Shown: positions 1-11,012, numbered from the stretch's first letter. The stretch: 64,000 nucleotides of DNA from Corythucha ciliata (GCA_038030265.1 CM075939.1:37987253-38051252), one strand, 5' to 3'. Made by a program: numbers and translations. The notes: generated by a model not told the origin, from the sequence alone.

Positions 1-626
1 ACGATTTTTCTGAATTCCGTTTTATCTGGCACTCCACTAAGAGCCAAAAGGCTTAAAAACACCAAAATGGAATATCTAGTTCCTCAATTATAATTAATTT
101 CCATCTCTTTCTTTTTAGACGCCCATGAGGCTTCTCCTTTACCTGGCCCTATTTCTTTCAAGCTACACCGTACCTGTTAAAATTTTCAGGACGTCTTAAG
201 CATCCATCCTTCTCGCCTGCACCCTCCACTCCACCGATCAAGAACAACCCATCACTTTTCCTCTTTGCTTTCCTAATTCTTAAGCTTCACGGGGCCGCCA
301 TTGTGAGGATTTTTTTTTCAGTGTGGATTATGCAAGGAGATTCAATAAATTTATGACCTGAGGCTCTCCCTTTTTAAAGGGACTGAAAGCTTCTTCTTGG
401 ATAAGAAATAGAAGCCCTCAAATCAAGGGAAGAATCCTCTTTTTATCTAAAGTGCTGGAGGGGAGGGGGGTTTGAATTAAGTGAGAGGGAAAGCTCATAG
501 AACAACGAAAAATAAAAAGTAATACTCATTTATTACTTAGAAGTAAGTATATAAGATAACTTTGGGTATCAAATTTCTTTTTTTCGGGGAGAGAGAAGGA
601 ACATACATCATTTGTCAAATTCTCAT
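1..626. repeat. Direct repeat copy A (tail of a larger duplication)
   Basis: This stretch recurs almost unchanged at 6201-6827. I see only four or five differences: one extra T in a T-run, a t/g change in the segment following 'aatcaaggg', and two a/g changes near the end. Identity is therefore about 99%. Because the match begins at base 1, it probably continues upstream of the window. Identity stops abruptly after 'tctcat'. There is no primer-binding site after it and no polypurine tract before the second copy, so it does not look like an LTR. No coding potential was recognised. A recent segmental or tandem duplication, or an uncollapsed haplotype in the assembly, would both fit. Confidence 0.9.
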
Positions 627-1239
627 TGTTCGGGTTTTATGTTAAGAGTAAAATGTTTAAATAAGTTTACCTAGTTTTTCCACTATTATGTATAGTTATA
701 AGACAAAGTTTAATTTGCATTTTTTAATTTTTGCATTTGCATCTTCTAAGTTTAAGTTTAGTAATTCGTATTTTTAGTAATTCATTGTTACCCTCGAGAA
801 CTCGTTGGTTTAAACTTCCCGCCTCCCTACCTTTTTCCCTCATCCCTAATGGTGAGGTACAAAACACACATACCCAAAGATTTGGCGCTCTCAAAAAGAA
901 CACTCTAATGTGAACAGTACTTGTCACTTGTCTACACAAAAACAGGACATACGTTGTGATCTCGGTGGAGATACTTCTCAAAGGAGCAAAGGACCGTCAC
1001 TCTGTCATTTTCACGAAATTCTTCTGGACTGGGTGAGTACCTCACATTTTTCCTTCCTACCATCCCAGTTCATCCGAATTCTATCATTCTCCTCACCTCA
1101 AAGGCCACAGCCACAGACCCCACAACGACCCCGATCCGACACCTGAATTCCTTCGAACAGTTTTCTGAAGTTGTTTACGCCATCTGAAACTCATTGTTTC
1201 AATTTTATTCAACACAAGAAACAAGCATTTTCGGTGGTA
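627..1239. other. AT-rich stretch, nothing recognised
   Basis: Only short open frames occur here on both strands, with no domain, splice-flanked exon or terminal repeat that I can recognise. Confidence 0.5.
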
Positions 1240-1560
1240 TTTGTACCCTAAATTCGCAATTTCACTGATATACGACTCCAAATGGCTTTTTTCCGTCAGG
1301 CCGGGCTTTGGGCACTTTCGGGGCCGGCTGGCACGGGTTCCACGGGGAATAAAAAAGAAAAAAAAAGTCAAATTCATTGAATTCCAAGTATACATTATAT
1401 GTATAGAGACCAGCAACTTTAAATTTCACTGATAGTTAGCCTGCATTTTGCTGTATCAGATTCAAAGATCATAATATAGGCTCGCGACGATTCCGAGAGG
1501 ATATTCAGACCTTAAACTTGCCATTTCGCCGATCTTTACCTTCGGAAAATGCCATTCATT
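1240..1560 (+). repeat. Degenerate repeat block, family A (CTTGCAATTTCGC words)
   Basis: The text 'cctaaattcgcaatttcac', 'ttgggcacttt..gccggctggcacgggttccacgg', 'aacttgccatttcgccgat' follows the order of a word set seen again at 1880-2130, 31985-32530, 33200-34140 and 48690-49170. The shared words are (a) acccgaaacttgcaatttcgcagat, (b) gccaggctttgggcactgtc and (c) ccggctggctcgggttccacgg, usually followed by an A-run. These are degraded copies of one dispersed repeat. It does not encode protein. Confidence 0.55.
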
Positions 1561-1584
1561 ATCTCGGTGAGATTGAGCCGTGTA

Positions 1585-1790
1585 TTTTTTTTTTTTTTTG
1601 TCGGGGGCGCCGGGCTTTGAACCCGGCAGGCGCCTAAGCCTCACTTGGGCTCCTACTCCTACGCCATACCCAGATCTAACTGTGCACTTCACACCCGTAC
1701 TACGTGGGCGTTTCGGTCGGTGCGCGGTTTGTGAACGCCCACACGAAGCCGAGTGTGTCGTGTCACAGCTCGCCGCAGCCTTATAGTGTA
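1585..1790 (-). repeat. SINE-like element with poly(A) tail and B-box-like motif (tentative)
   Basis: Read on the minus strand, a GC-rich sequence with the perfect hairpin arms CCGGG/CCCGG around a B-box-like GGTTCAAAGCC (1613-1623) ends in GGCGCCCCCGAC and then a run of 15 A (the T-run at 1585-1599). A pol III B box next to a poly(A) tail is the layout of a tRNA-related SINE. I cannot identify a convincing A box or target-site duplications, so the 5' end is uncertain. Confidence 0.3.
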
Positions 1791-1879
1791 ATGGGCAATG
1801 GCTGGGAGTCGTGTATTTGAGCTTTCAGCGCTCTGGTTGTGGTGGTGGGGGGGAGGTCGTTAGACCAGAGTCCCAAGCG

Positions 1880-2130
1880 CACTACAAAAGAAAGCCCGTA
1901 ACTTGCAATTCCATCAATATTTAGACCCGAAACTTGAAATTTTGCAGATTTTTAGCTCCAAATGATAGTAATTTCCTGGCTAAAATTGCCAGAGTTTGGG
2001 CACTACCGGTGCTGGCTGTCTCGGGTCACACACACACAAAAAAAAAGCCAAAACAAATAAAAGAAGAACTTGCAATTTCATGGATCGTTAGCTTGAAAAG
2101 CCAGTCATGGGGGAGGAGGGTGTTAGTGAC
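1880..2130 (+). repeat. Degenerate repeat block, family A
   Basis: It has the same ordered words as the block at 1240: 'cccgtaacttgcaattcc', 'gacccgaaacttgaaattttgcagatttttagctcc', 'gccagagtttgggcacta', 'gctggctgtctcgggt', an A-run, then again 'aacttgcaatttcatggat'. The monomer-like spacing of the 'acttgcaattt' word is irregular. Confidence 0.6.
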
Positions 2131-2709
2131 GTTTCCAGTTTCTTGACCAAAATTGACAGTATCCCTGTGAAAATTTCTGTGGACAGTCCGTTTCTCTGTC
2201 TGTGGTTCAGCGAAATGTCAATATTTCTTTTGTTTTTATACCGGGTTCGCGTTTCAGTTTCAATGACAATTATCAGCCTATGTGAATGGGAAAATATCAG
2301 AGAACACCGACTTGGCACGAAGGAAGCCAAAATAATTGTACATCATTTGAGACATGCCTCCTGGTTTGACCAGGAATTTATCAATTCTGGCCTTAAACAT
2401 ATTCCTATTCTGTTATGGTTGCTGCTGACAAGTAGGTGAGAAAGAAACTTTTAAGGTGTTTGTTTTCACTATATGTTTTCTCCTTTTCCCCCTTGCCCCT
2501 TGTGAAACAAAATATGAATGTCTCTCCTCCCCACATTCACCAATACTGTCGAGCCTTCTCTTTTAAAACAAAAATAAAGGTATTTTTCACCAAGGGATGC
2601 GTTTATTTATTGATGCGATAGACCGACGGGGAAATCAATCATGTTTAATGTAAATGTGTTTTTGTTTTTTTCGTGTCTTTGATATCACGGTTTTTACTTT
2701 TTTTTGCAG
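2131..2709. other. No gene recognised
   Basis: Short open frames only. The 3' edge is a pyrimidine-rich tract ending in tttttttgcag, which could be a splice acceptor for the candidate exon that follows. Confidence 0.4.
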
Positions 2710-2795
2710 GTAAGCTTGGCCAAGGTCAACTATATTTTGAGCCACAAATTCCTGTACGTATAACTTACAATATTGGCTTGATAAAAGCATTGTAG
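2710..2795 (+). other. Candidate 3'-terminal exon (unsupported gene)
   Basis: A strong acceptor-like tract (tttttttgcag) is followed by 27 sense codons in phase 1, ending in TAG. The peptide has ordinary protein composition (it contains GQGQLYFEPQIPVRITYN). A donor-like ctg|gtaagt lies downstream at 2846/2847, so an alternative internal exon is possible, but this frame stops before it. No partner exon was recognised upstream in the window, so this is only a candidate. Confidence 0.22.
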
Positions 2796-3189
2796 TGGTG
2801 GAAACGGCGGGAGGGGGGAATGGCACCGTCAATGTATCTTTCTGGTAAGTAATTGATTTCATATAATGTTCTTTGGCAAATTACTGGCAGTACCTCATGG
2901 ACATTCGTTATTCCATTATTAATTTAAATTACGTATTCAGATGTCCGCATTGTGCGGTAGAATTATCGTACAGCCTTCATTTTCATTAATTTTGTTCGCA
3001 TTATCATTTTTTATTGCTTTTATTTATTTATTCACCCACAGAATTTTTCCAAAAAACACATCAACAAAGCCCTCTCCCTTACTTGACCCTACCGTTGGTG
3101 AAAAATGAGGCAATATTTTTGCCACGCGGCAACCATTTGTATTTCATATAGGACCTCATTTCCCTCCACTGGGGTACTCCACACAACAT

Positions 3190-3760
3190 TTGTAACAAGC
3201 AAAACCCGAAAAATTGGCGTTTGGTGAACAAAATCCGCGAAATTTGTTTTTGAATGAGGCAAACACCACAAAACTGGGTTTACAGCCACGAAAATCCTCG
3301 ACTTATATTTTTTGGAATCCACTAAAGTGGTCTTTTAGTGAGTCGGACGCGCGGAAATTTGCTTCTTATTGTGAATAATCCGCGAAATTGGTTTCTAAAT
3401 TAGGCAACTCCACGAGATTGTTTTTTTCAGCAATAAAAATCCCCGAAGTAGGTTTTTTAGTTAGTGAAACCCAGTAAATTGACTTTTTCGAGTCAAACAT
3501 GCGAAAATGGGTCTTTAGCAAGAAAAGTCCGCAAAATTGGTTTTTAGTGAGTGAAATTTGAGGAATTTATTTCGAAGTGATCCAGATCCGGGAAAACATT
3601 TTTTTCAGGAAAAACAAGTAAGTGAAAAGTCTCTGGATTTGGGCGCACCCCGCGCGAAATTTCTTTGATCGCGTCAAAAACCTGCGAACTTGGTTTTCAT
3701 CTGAAAACTGCCTCGATATTGGTGTTTTAGGGAGTGAAATCTGAGAAAGTGGTTTATTGC
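3190..3760 (+). repeat. Degenerate minisatellite, family C (~36-bp period)
   Basis: The words gcgaaattggtttttagtga and gtgaaatccg recur at intervals of about 33-40 bases with heavy divergence (for example 'aatccgcgaaattggtttct', 'agtccgcaaaattggttttt', 'gcgaaaatgggtctttag'). The same word set recurs at 8960-9110 and 20300-21340. It looks like an old tandem array and has no coding capacity. Confidence 0.65.
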
Positions 3761-6200
3761 TCTGAGCCAGGCCAGCAGGACATCTTGACGAAACAAAATT
3801 AAGACCTCCCCCCCCTGCCAGATTTTAACTTTTCGATGATAGCTGTCGCACTAAGGCTGCGCTTTCAAGTCTATAAGGAAGGGCAACTGGCCCCTTTGTT
3901 CTTGTGGCTCCTTTTTCTTTCATTTAGAGCCCGGATGACTGATGGAACCACTACTAACCCTCCGTGAAGCCCACAGATCCAGGCTGCTTTAACTGCGGTT
4001 ACCATCACACCATCAATGGCTACAAAACCTTGGCATCAGGGGGGGGGGGTAAACGCGTGGAGGCACGTTTGGAAGAACATATTATCTTCATAAATAAACG
4101 GAGCAATAATCTTTAGGGAGCTAAGCTCCCGTTTTGAGTGAGTAAGATCCCTAGGTTTCAACGTGCTTTCCGACCTCAGAAGTCATAAACCGGGAATGTA
4201 CTGTCCTATTTCAGGGGGAAAAGTGCAATCTACGTCCCATTATTCTCCACAGGTAAAAAAGGCGTTCCCGAACCAGCAGATAACAATTTTTCATACAGTT
4301 ACGTTTCCCAACAGGGTAATCAAACGACCATTAGTTTTCATGTTATTGAATACGATGTATTTATATGACACAGAACAACGACGAAAAGGCTACCGGAATT
4401 CGGGGCATTGTTTTTCTCGATGCAATGATAACTCACGGTGTGTCGGCGTGTGTTGTGCACGTGCTAAGCCATTTTGAGAAATTCTTAGCATTCATGGACG
4501 GAGAGTCCCCTGAAATACTTGAGGGCTTGAGGGTCAGAATATCGTCCCTAACGAAGCCTTGCTCACCACCTCAATGAGCAGCAATAAGTCTATTTCCTTT
4601 GCCTAAAATATAATATATAATATAAAATAAATTATAAAATATAATATGAAACTGTTTTGGTGCTGAAGAAATCATAAGAACCACCTGCTTACCTAATTTA
4701 TGAGTATAGCCGTTAATGCGTCTTACCCGACTGCCAACAGAATATAACGTTATGGGACTCTTGCACGTACGTTCAAGACTATGTTCATATTGGGCTCTCG
4801 ATGCTGTTTTATCTCCTTCAGGTAGGATACCCTACGGGCTGCAATTTTTAGCCGCTCAATAAGTATCTTATGATTAGACAGGCACTTCTTCACCTAAACC
4901 CGAGGCGATGTAAGCGAGGCCGAAGGTATTCTTTACCGCAGTTCACAACACCTTGTGGAAAATTTTAATAGAAGGGCATTGCTTTTCATTAATATAAAAC
5001 TCGCGAACTTTAAAACGAATGGCACTGTCAGTGAAAGAGTCGATTTTGACGCGTTTTTGATGAGGACTATTCTTCCTCTTAGGCGAGGTGAAAAGTGGCC
5101 GGCTCGCACTCGAGCCCTCCGAGGTCGTTCGTTCGGCTTCCTTCGCGGTGCGTAAAACTGAAGACTGGAAAACATCCGGTCGTCTCGGCCGGCGAGCCTG
5201 GGCTGTTTCACTACCTTCTGCCGGGTAAAATATTCGAAAACCGAAAAAAGGATTCGCCTCGCTTGGCTTCCCAAAGTCCTTCTTCACGGTCTTTCACTTA
5301 TTTCTGAAATAAAAGGCATTATATTGGCCGTCGATGTAATTAAATTATTAATCATCTCATGAATACCTACTTTAATATCAATGAATGATAACGTTGAGTC
5401 AAAAAGTGACATTCATATCACCAATAGAAACTTATATCGAGTGCAAAAAAACTGGTGGGGGTGAAGTACATCCTAATCGGCGCCAGTAGCGCTACCGTCG
5501 ATTTCTTTAGTCTTTGGCTGGTCTATAGGCTCGTTTTTGAGTGGAATGACGTCTTGTGAGACGGGATAACTGCGTTTCAGACTTTTTTTTTTTTCGTACG
5601 CACAATTAGATTGTCGTCGTTTTCGAAGCTGTTAATGAAGCTCGAAGAATCTTGTTAGCGTTCAATTCAACGTTCAATTACCGTGAATGGATGAGGAGAA
5701 AAGCAAGACAGTGCACAAGTTCAACGTTTTCGACAATAACGACTGTTTAAGTGGAAACGAAGAAAGAGAATTGAATCGTTTGAAAATGGAGTGAGGGAAG
5801 AGTAAACGAACGATTCGTCAATTTCAAGCAATTTCTATGGAGACTTTCCTCTCTTCACTTTTTACTGAACAAAAAAAAAAAAATGTTGAGGACGGAGAAA
5901 AATATTCATCCTATCAGAATTTTTGTTGAAAGACATCATCGCTGGGTTGGTGTTACAGAGGGAAGGGTGGAGGAACGGATTTATTGTGAATTTCGTCAAA
6001 ACCCAGTCGACCGATTTTCACGCTAAACAAGATAAAAGAGGAGGGAAAACGGCCTTATTTCACCCTGCACCTTTTTTTCGTGCTCTCATCATTCGAAATA
6101 TGAAGAGCCCTCGCTCGATCCATTAATTTTTATGAAAAAAATGATTCGGCAAGTGAGGAAATACGAATCAAATAAAAATTTTACCATAGAGTGGTTGTAC
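3761..6200. other. No gene recognised; AT microsatellite inside
   Basis: Contains an AT-rich simple tract (4603-4648, built on ataatata/taaaata). A GC-richer patch near 4900-5290 is open on both strands, with three overlapping frames of 105-114 codons. None shows a recognisable domain, and opposite-strand frames of similar length suggest base composition rather than coding. The remainder holds only short frames. Confidence 0.4.
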
Positions 6201-6827
6201 ACGATTTTTCTGAATTCCGTTTTATCTGGCACTCCACTAAGAGCCAAAAGGCTTAAAAACACCAAAATGGAATATCTAGTTCCTCAATTATAATTAATTT
6301 CCATCTCTTTCTTTTTAGACGCCCATGAGGCTTCTCCTTTACCTGGCCCTATTTCTTTCAAGCTACACCGTACCTGTTAAAATTTTCAGGACGTCTTAAG
6401 CATCCATCCTTCTCGCCTGCACCCTCCACTCCACCGATCAAGAACAACCCATCACTTTTCCTCTTTGCTTTCCTAATTCTTAAGCTTCACGGGGCCGCCA
6501 TTGTGAGGATTTTTTTTTTCAGTGTGGATTATGCAAGGAGATTCAATAAATTTATGACCTGAGGCTCTCCCTTTTTAAAGGGACTGAAAGCTTCTTCTTG
6601 GATAAGAAATAGAAGCCCTCAAATCAAGGGAAGAAGCCTCTTTTTATCTAAAGTGCTGGAGGGGAGGGGGGTTTGAATTAAGTGAGAGGGAAAGCTCATA
6701 GAACAACGAAAAATAAAAAGTAATACTCATTTATTACTTAGAAGTAAGTATATAAGATAACTTTGGGTATCAAATTTCTTTTTTTCGGGGAGAGGGAAGG
6801 AGCATACATCATTTGTCAAATTCTCAT
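6201..6827. repeat. Direct repeat copy B
   Basis: Near-identical to 1-626 (about 99%). The left neighbour here is 'gtggttgtac'; the right edge of identity is after 'tctcat', where copy A continues with tgttcggg and copy B with caataaga. The 6,200-bp spacing would be the unit length if this is a tandem duplication. Confidence 0.9.
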
Positions 6828-7189
6828 CAATAAGAAAAACGTAACAGCAGCGAACATCAAAGGAAAATAAATGTGTATATTAGATTATTTGAATAATCGG
6901 CATAAGCAACATCAAGCAATTGATAAACATAAGTATATTATTTTATGCAAACCATAGGTACAATGAAAACAATAAGAAGAAACGATTAAAATACAACAAC
7001 ACTAAATTAATACAAAATAAAATGACCATAAATACAGCAGACATGCAACTTATAAAAAAATAAGTGTTTAGAATAATAGTTCGCAGCCGTAATTAACCCC
7101 AGACTGTTGTGTGTTTTTACCAAGAATGTGTAGAAGCCAGTTGGCCAGAGAATAAACAAAAAGAATTACGTGAAGGTTGAATAACTTTA
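6828..7189. other. A-rich stretch, nothing recognised
   Basis: Strongly AT-rich with no open frame of note. It leads into the palindromic element at 7190. Confidence 0.4.
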
Positions 7190-7515
7190 GGCAATTAATT
7201 AATTATTTGAGTAAAACATTCTTTTCTTATTCTATGCCGACTAGTTTCTCTTCGTCTCACAAATATTCCCAACAACCCTGCTGACAGACAGTTACCTAGG
7301 AAACTTGTTTCTCCAATCAAGTGAGAAACAAGTGAGTGGTGAATCAAGTTCCCTAGGTACCTGTCTGTCAGCAGGATTGTTGGGAATTTTTGTGTGATTG
7401 ACATGTGACGAAGAGATTTGTTTCGGCCTGCGGATTCCTTGAGAATGGGGTGCATTACCCCGAAACTAGTCGGCATAGTTAAATAAAAAAAGAACGTTTT
7501 AATCAAATGATTAAT
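7190..7515. mobile_element. Palindromic element with Penelope-type terminal sequence
   Basis: The two halves are inverted copies. Outer arms tatgccgactagtttc (7233) and gaaactagtcggcata (7462) pair, and so do inner arms 7268-7307 and 7345-7384 (cctgctgacagacag / ctgtctgtcagcagg). The right half has about 70 extra bases that the left half lacks. Both ends run into an aattaattaatt tract that could be the target site. The outer motif GAAACTAGTC matches the 3' part of the hammerhead motif known in Penelope-like elements, so this is probably an inverted pair of terminal repeats of such an element without any coding part. A generic fold-back MITE is the alternative. Confidence 0.6.
7436..7475 (+). 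ncRNA. Degenerate hammerhead-ribozyme-like motif
   Basis: A hairpin GGGG-tgcatta-CCCC (7447-7461) is followed directly by GAAAC-TA-GTC. This fits stem II, then the conserved GAAA, a 2-bp stem III and the cleavage triplet GUC. The 5' core reads CTTGAGAAT instead of CTGANGA, so one insertion and one substitution of a core base would have to be assumed. It is probably inactive here. Confidence 0.35.
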
Positions 7516-7639
7516 TAATTACCTGAAGAAAAAGAATGTTCGTCTTATAATTAATTTCATCAAGTTTTTACAATAAGGAGCCAGTAAAAGAAAAGCTGAT
7601 CTTAGTTACGTCGTTGGCAAAAAAAAACCACAAAAACAC

Positions 7640-8150
7640 ACATTTGCGTACTTGGCTCTCTCAAATACCGAATTTCGTGAATCTGACACGTCAGAAGCCA
7701 ATTTCCAGAAGCCAAACAGAAGCTTTTATAAACGACGATACATATTGCTGACAGTTTGCACTGTAAAAATGGTCAAAGTACCCAGTAATGGCCATTCACG
7801 CCCTAAATTGCCAAAACTCACAGTATGCGGTCTATAATTGGTTGACTTGACGATTTGCGACTTGTAAAGGCCTAAACTGATGATTCCTGTTATGAAAATG
7901 GTAAAATCGTCCAGTCGAGCGAATAAAATGGCAAAACTGAGCCTTCACGCCTTGAAAACGTATAAACTGTCTTATCGTGGACTAGAAAAGCAAAAACGGT
8001 AATTCACGCTCTAAAAATATCCAAACTGATGATTTGCGCCCTACAGAGGCTACAGATGGTGTTAAGGACGATTCGCGCCTTCAAAGTGGCTATGTACGAC
8101 CGAAGAATGGTCAAACATGGCTATGTGCGCCTTAAAACGACAAATTGACT
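7640..8150 (+). repeat. Degenerate minisatellite, family D (~33-36 bp)
   Basis: Repeated words of the type 'ttcacgccctaaa', 'ggccaaactg' and 'gatttgcgccct' return every 33-36 bases with strong drift. The same family continues at 11350-11480 and 11800-11945, so the intervening elements inserted into one formerly longer array or several related ones. Confidence 0.6.
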
Positions 8151-8151
8151 A

Positions 8152-8837
8152 ATGGTCATTCAGGCGCGGATCCAGAGTCGGCTGAAGGTGGGGGGCCACA
8201 TTTTGACTCCATCCGGTTCCCGCATCACCTACCAATACCGCACGCTGCTAGAGAAACACAGTTCTCAATTGAAACATCGGAGAATTAAGGAAACCCAAAG
8301 GCTGGCAAAAGTGAAAAACAAATCAACAACTACAAGCACAAATCTGAGTACGATCAAATTGAGTGTAAAAGGTACATACGATCACCCGTAACTAACACGG
8401 ACAGAAAATATTATGCTTACCCGCATTCGAATTGGCCATACGAGAATAACTCAGGCATGCTATTACACCCGGAGAATGATGCCAAACTGCACAGACTGCG
8501 GCCATCTGCCCTATCTTCGCGGTCGAGCGGGGTCACTACCTGAAAAATAAAAAATTAAAAGATATACTAAGAAAAAATGAACTACCCGATTTAAAAAACT
8601 TACTGAATTTCCTTCGAAGCGTCGAGATTTTCAACCTGCTGTGATAACCTAACTGTGATTAGAAAACGACTGTGATATTAGATTAGTGAAATGTGATCAA
8701 TGAGATGTGATGATTGACTTCAATTCAACTATGCAAAGCCATAATGCCATAATGTTTAAATGAATGCAAATACAAAATGGGATCAAGGCGAATGACCACA
8801 GCAGTCGGCGCCATAAAAAAAAAAAAAAAAAAAAAAT
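8152..8837 (+). mobile_element. 3' end of a Jockey-type LINE (5'-truncated, poly(A) tail)
   Basis: The frame from 8152 carries an in-frame TAA at 8389 and then reads LTRIRIGHTRITQ followed by CTDCGH. This is the conserved 'LTRLRIGHTRLTH..C..C' region at the end of Jockey/I-group ORF2. After a frameshift, another frame gives LKNLLNFLRSVEIFNLL and a stop at about 8641, which resembles the ORF2 C-terminus ('..FL+ ..LF..I'). A ~170-base 3' UTR ends in ggcgccat and an A-run at 8814-8837. The copy is dead (stop plus frameshift) and starts inside ORF2, as expected from incomplete reverse transcription. It sits inside minisatellite family C/D sequence. Confidence 0.75.
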
Positions 8838-8959
8838 TCAACAACTACCTGTGTAAAGTGAACGACATATTAGTTTTGCAAAAATATGCTTCCAGTCGAA
8901 TGAAGTGAACTCAGCGCAGTGGTGGAAGGGAAGCTCTTACGCCCCACGTCTAGCACTGC

Positions 8960-9110
8960 GATTGTAACCCTAAAAATTAGGTTTTTTAGTGAGTGAAATC
9001 CGCTAAATTACATTTTCATTGAGTGAAACTAGCTAAAAACGGTTCTTAGTGTGAAAAATCGGCGCAATTGGTCACTGAAATAGGCCACCCAGCGAAATCA
9101 GTTGACTGGC
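8960..9110 (+). repeat. Degenerate minisatellite, family C
   Basis: Contains 'ggttttttagtgagtgaaatccgc', 'ttttcattgagtgaaact', and 'cggcgcaattggtcactgaaat'. The word order is the same as at 3190-3760. Confidence 0.55.
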
Positions 9111-9129
9111 AACTGGCCTAAATTAGCCT

Positions 9130-10145
9130 TTCTTACAATGACCGTCTCCTCACGAAACGACAATTTCCACGTAAAACTGACAACTTCTCCATAAAATTGG
9201 AAATTTCCTCATAAAATTGACAATTTTCTCATGAAATTGACAATTACCCCATAAAATTGTCAATATCCTTAAAAAAAACAAAAACTTTCCTTGTATAACC
9301 GACAAATTCCTCATAAAATTCACGATTTGCTTATAAATAGACAATTTCCCCGTAAAATAACCAACTCCCTCATAAAATTGACAATTTCCTGATAAAATTG
9401 CCAATTTCCTCTTAAAATAGGCAGTTCCACTATAAAGTTTATTACCACACCATAAGTTTATTATTAATCGACAAATTTCTCATAAAATTCACGATTTGCT
9501 TATAAATAGACAATTTCCCCGTAAAATAACCAACTTACTCATAAAAAAATTGTCAATTTTTTCATAAAATAGGCAGTTTCCTCATAAAATTGGCAATTTC
9601 ATCGTAAAATTTTCAATTTCTCCATACAATTGAAATTTTCCTCATAAAATTGACAATTTCCTCATAAAATATACAATTTCCTCATGAAATTAAATATCAC
9701 CCCCTAAAATTGACGATTTCCTCATAAAAATGTCAATTTCCTTATAAAACAAACAATTTCCTCATGTAATCGACAAATTCTTCATAAAATTCACGTTTTA
9801 CTTATAAATAGACAATTTCCCAGTAAAATAAACAACTTTCTCATAAACTTGACGATTTACCAATAAAATTGTCAATTTCCTCATAAAATAGACCATTCCA
9901 CTATAAAGTTTATTATTTCCTCAAAGAATTGACAATTTCCTCATTAAAGTGACAATTTCGTCATAAAATGGACAGTTTCCTCATAAAATTGACAATTTCT
10001 CCACACAATTGAAAATTTCCTCATAAAATATATGATTTCCTCATAAAATTGACAATTTCATCATAAAATTGACAATTTCATCACATAATTGGCAATTCCC
10101 TCACGGACAATTTTATCGTGAATCCGACGAGTTTTTTCATAAAAT
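9130..10145. repeat. Minisatellite array, ~20-bp unit (family E)
   Basis: About 50 imperfect copies of acaatttcctcataaaattg lie head to tail over 1 kb. Many units carry single substitutions, and some local blocks are duplicated as higher-order pieces (for example 'cgacaaattcctcataaaattcacgatttgcttataaatagacaatttcc' occurs near 9300, 9470 and 9775). Frames that look open here, such as 9150-9404 on the minus strand, are translations of the repeat. Confidence 0.9.
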
Positions 10146-10149
10146 GAAC

Positions 10150-10450
10150 AGTATGTCACCTTAACATTGCTCTAGGTGAAGCATTTCGCATATTTGTTGC
10201 CCTTGACGGCATCTCACGTAAATTTTTTCCTTGAATGTGGCGATTCACGAGAGAGTTTTCCCGAATGTTGCGTTTTGCCCGCCGTGGGGCATTTTGCGCA
10301 GTAGTTTATTCGCTGTGCCGCAGCCTTTCGAAAGAGTTATTTCCTCACAATGTGACGATTCGCTTATAGTTTGCCCTTGACGCGACCTTTCGCATAAATT
10401 TTGGCCTTGACGTGGTCACTTTTCCCCTCAGTGAGGCCATTCGCGAGAGT
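10150..10450. repeat. Degenerate repeat block, ~45-bp spacing
   Basis: Words of the type 'cttgacgtggc..ttcgcataaattttt' and 'gaatgtggcgattcacgagagagtttt' recur four to six times. It may be a further drifted relative of the adjoining arrays. Confidence 0.45.
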
Positions 10451-10462
10451 TTCTCCCCTTAA

Positions 10463-11008
10463 CCCTAAAGCGGGCACGCTCATCTGAGTAGCACTACCGG
10501 GCGCGTGGTGAACTTTGTTTACCAGCCACATTTTTGGCGTTAATTTACGACTCATGGTTCCAATTTGCCAAAAGTGAACGTTTTTAGGCATGAAATAAGG
10601 AAATACAAGTTTTAGAAGTACAGGGGAGAGACTACTAGGCAAATTGACCCACCAACGGCTGGCGTTTGGGTCGTAGGATGGCTAATTTGAGCCGCCGACG
10701 AACAAGTTAAGCATTTGCTTAATAAACTATTCACTCATTTGGATGTATTATTGATAAATCATGTTGACTTATCATTTTCCTTCGAGCACACTTCATTACG
10801 ACGGTATTCTTCGAAGCCTTTTTTTCTCAATCTGGACCAGTAACTGACTTATAAACCCGATTTCAGCCGGGATGAAACCGTATATCATACCAAGAGGACA
10901 TGTCAGGAAGGTACTGAGGAGGAGAATTCTTGAAGTATCTTAGTCTAGTAGTAATCTGCTGAAATCGGTGTTAGGGGAACAAAGTTCACCAGTGCGCCCG
11001 CTTTAGGG
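10463..11008. mobile_element. piggyBac-like MITE (TTAA-type site, CCCTAAAG inverted ends)
   Basis: The left end is ccctaaagcgggc and the right end gcccgctttaggg, perfect inverted 13-mers. Inside both lies a second shared block, tggtgaactttgtt (left) / aacaaagttcacca (right). The left end carries about 30 bases between the two blocks that the right end lacks. Flanks are TTAA on the left (10459-10462) and TTGA on the right (11009-11012), consistent with a TTAA duplication and one later mutation. TTAA targets with CCC-starting inverted repeats are characteristic of piggyBac. No transposase is encoded in the 546 bp, so it would be non-autonomous. Confidence 0.55.
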
Positions 11009-11012
11009 TTGA

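Noticed and set aside
4933..5287. Overlapping frames of 113-114 codons (minus) and 66-70 codons (plus)
   Set aside because: Both strands are open because of local GC content; no domain, start context or splice signal supports any of them.
1..6827. The 626-bp direct repeats as LTRs of a 6.8-kb retrotransposon
   Set aside because: No primer-binding site after the first copy, no polypurine tract before the second, no TG..CA ends and no gag or pol between them.
9150..9404. 84-codon minus-strand frame with NFMR/QFYE-type repeats
   Set aside because: It is a translation of the 20-bp minisatellite; its repeats follow the DNA period.
9130..10145. CRISPR array
   Set aside because: Units are continuous with no unique spacers, and the genome is clearly eukaryotic.
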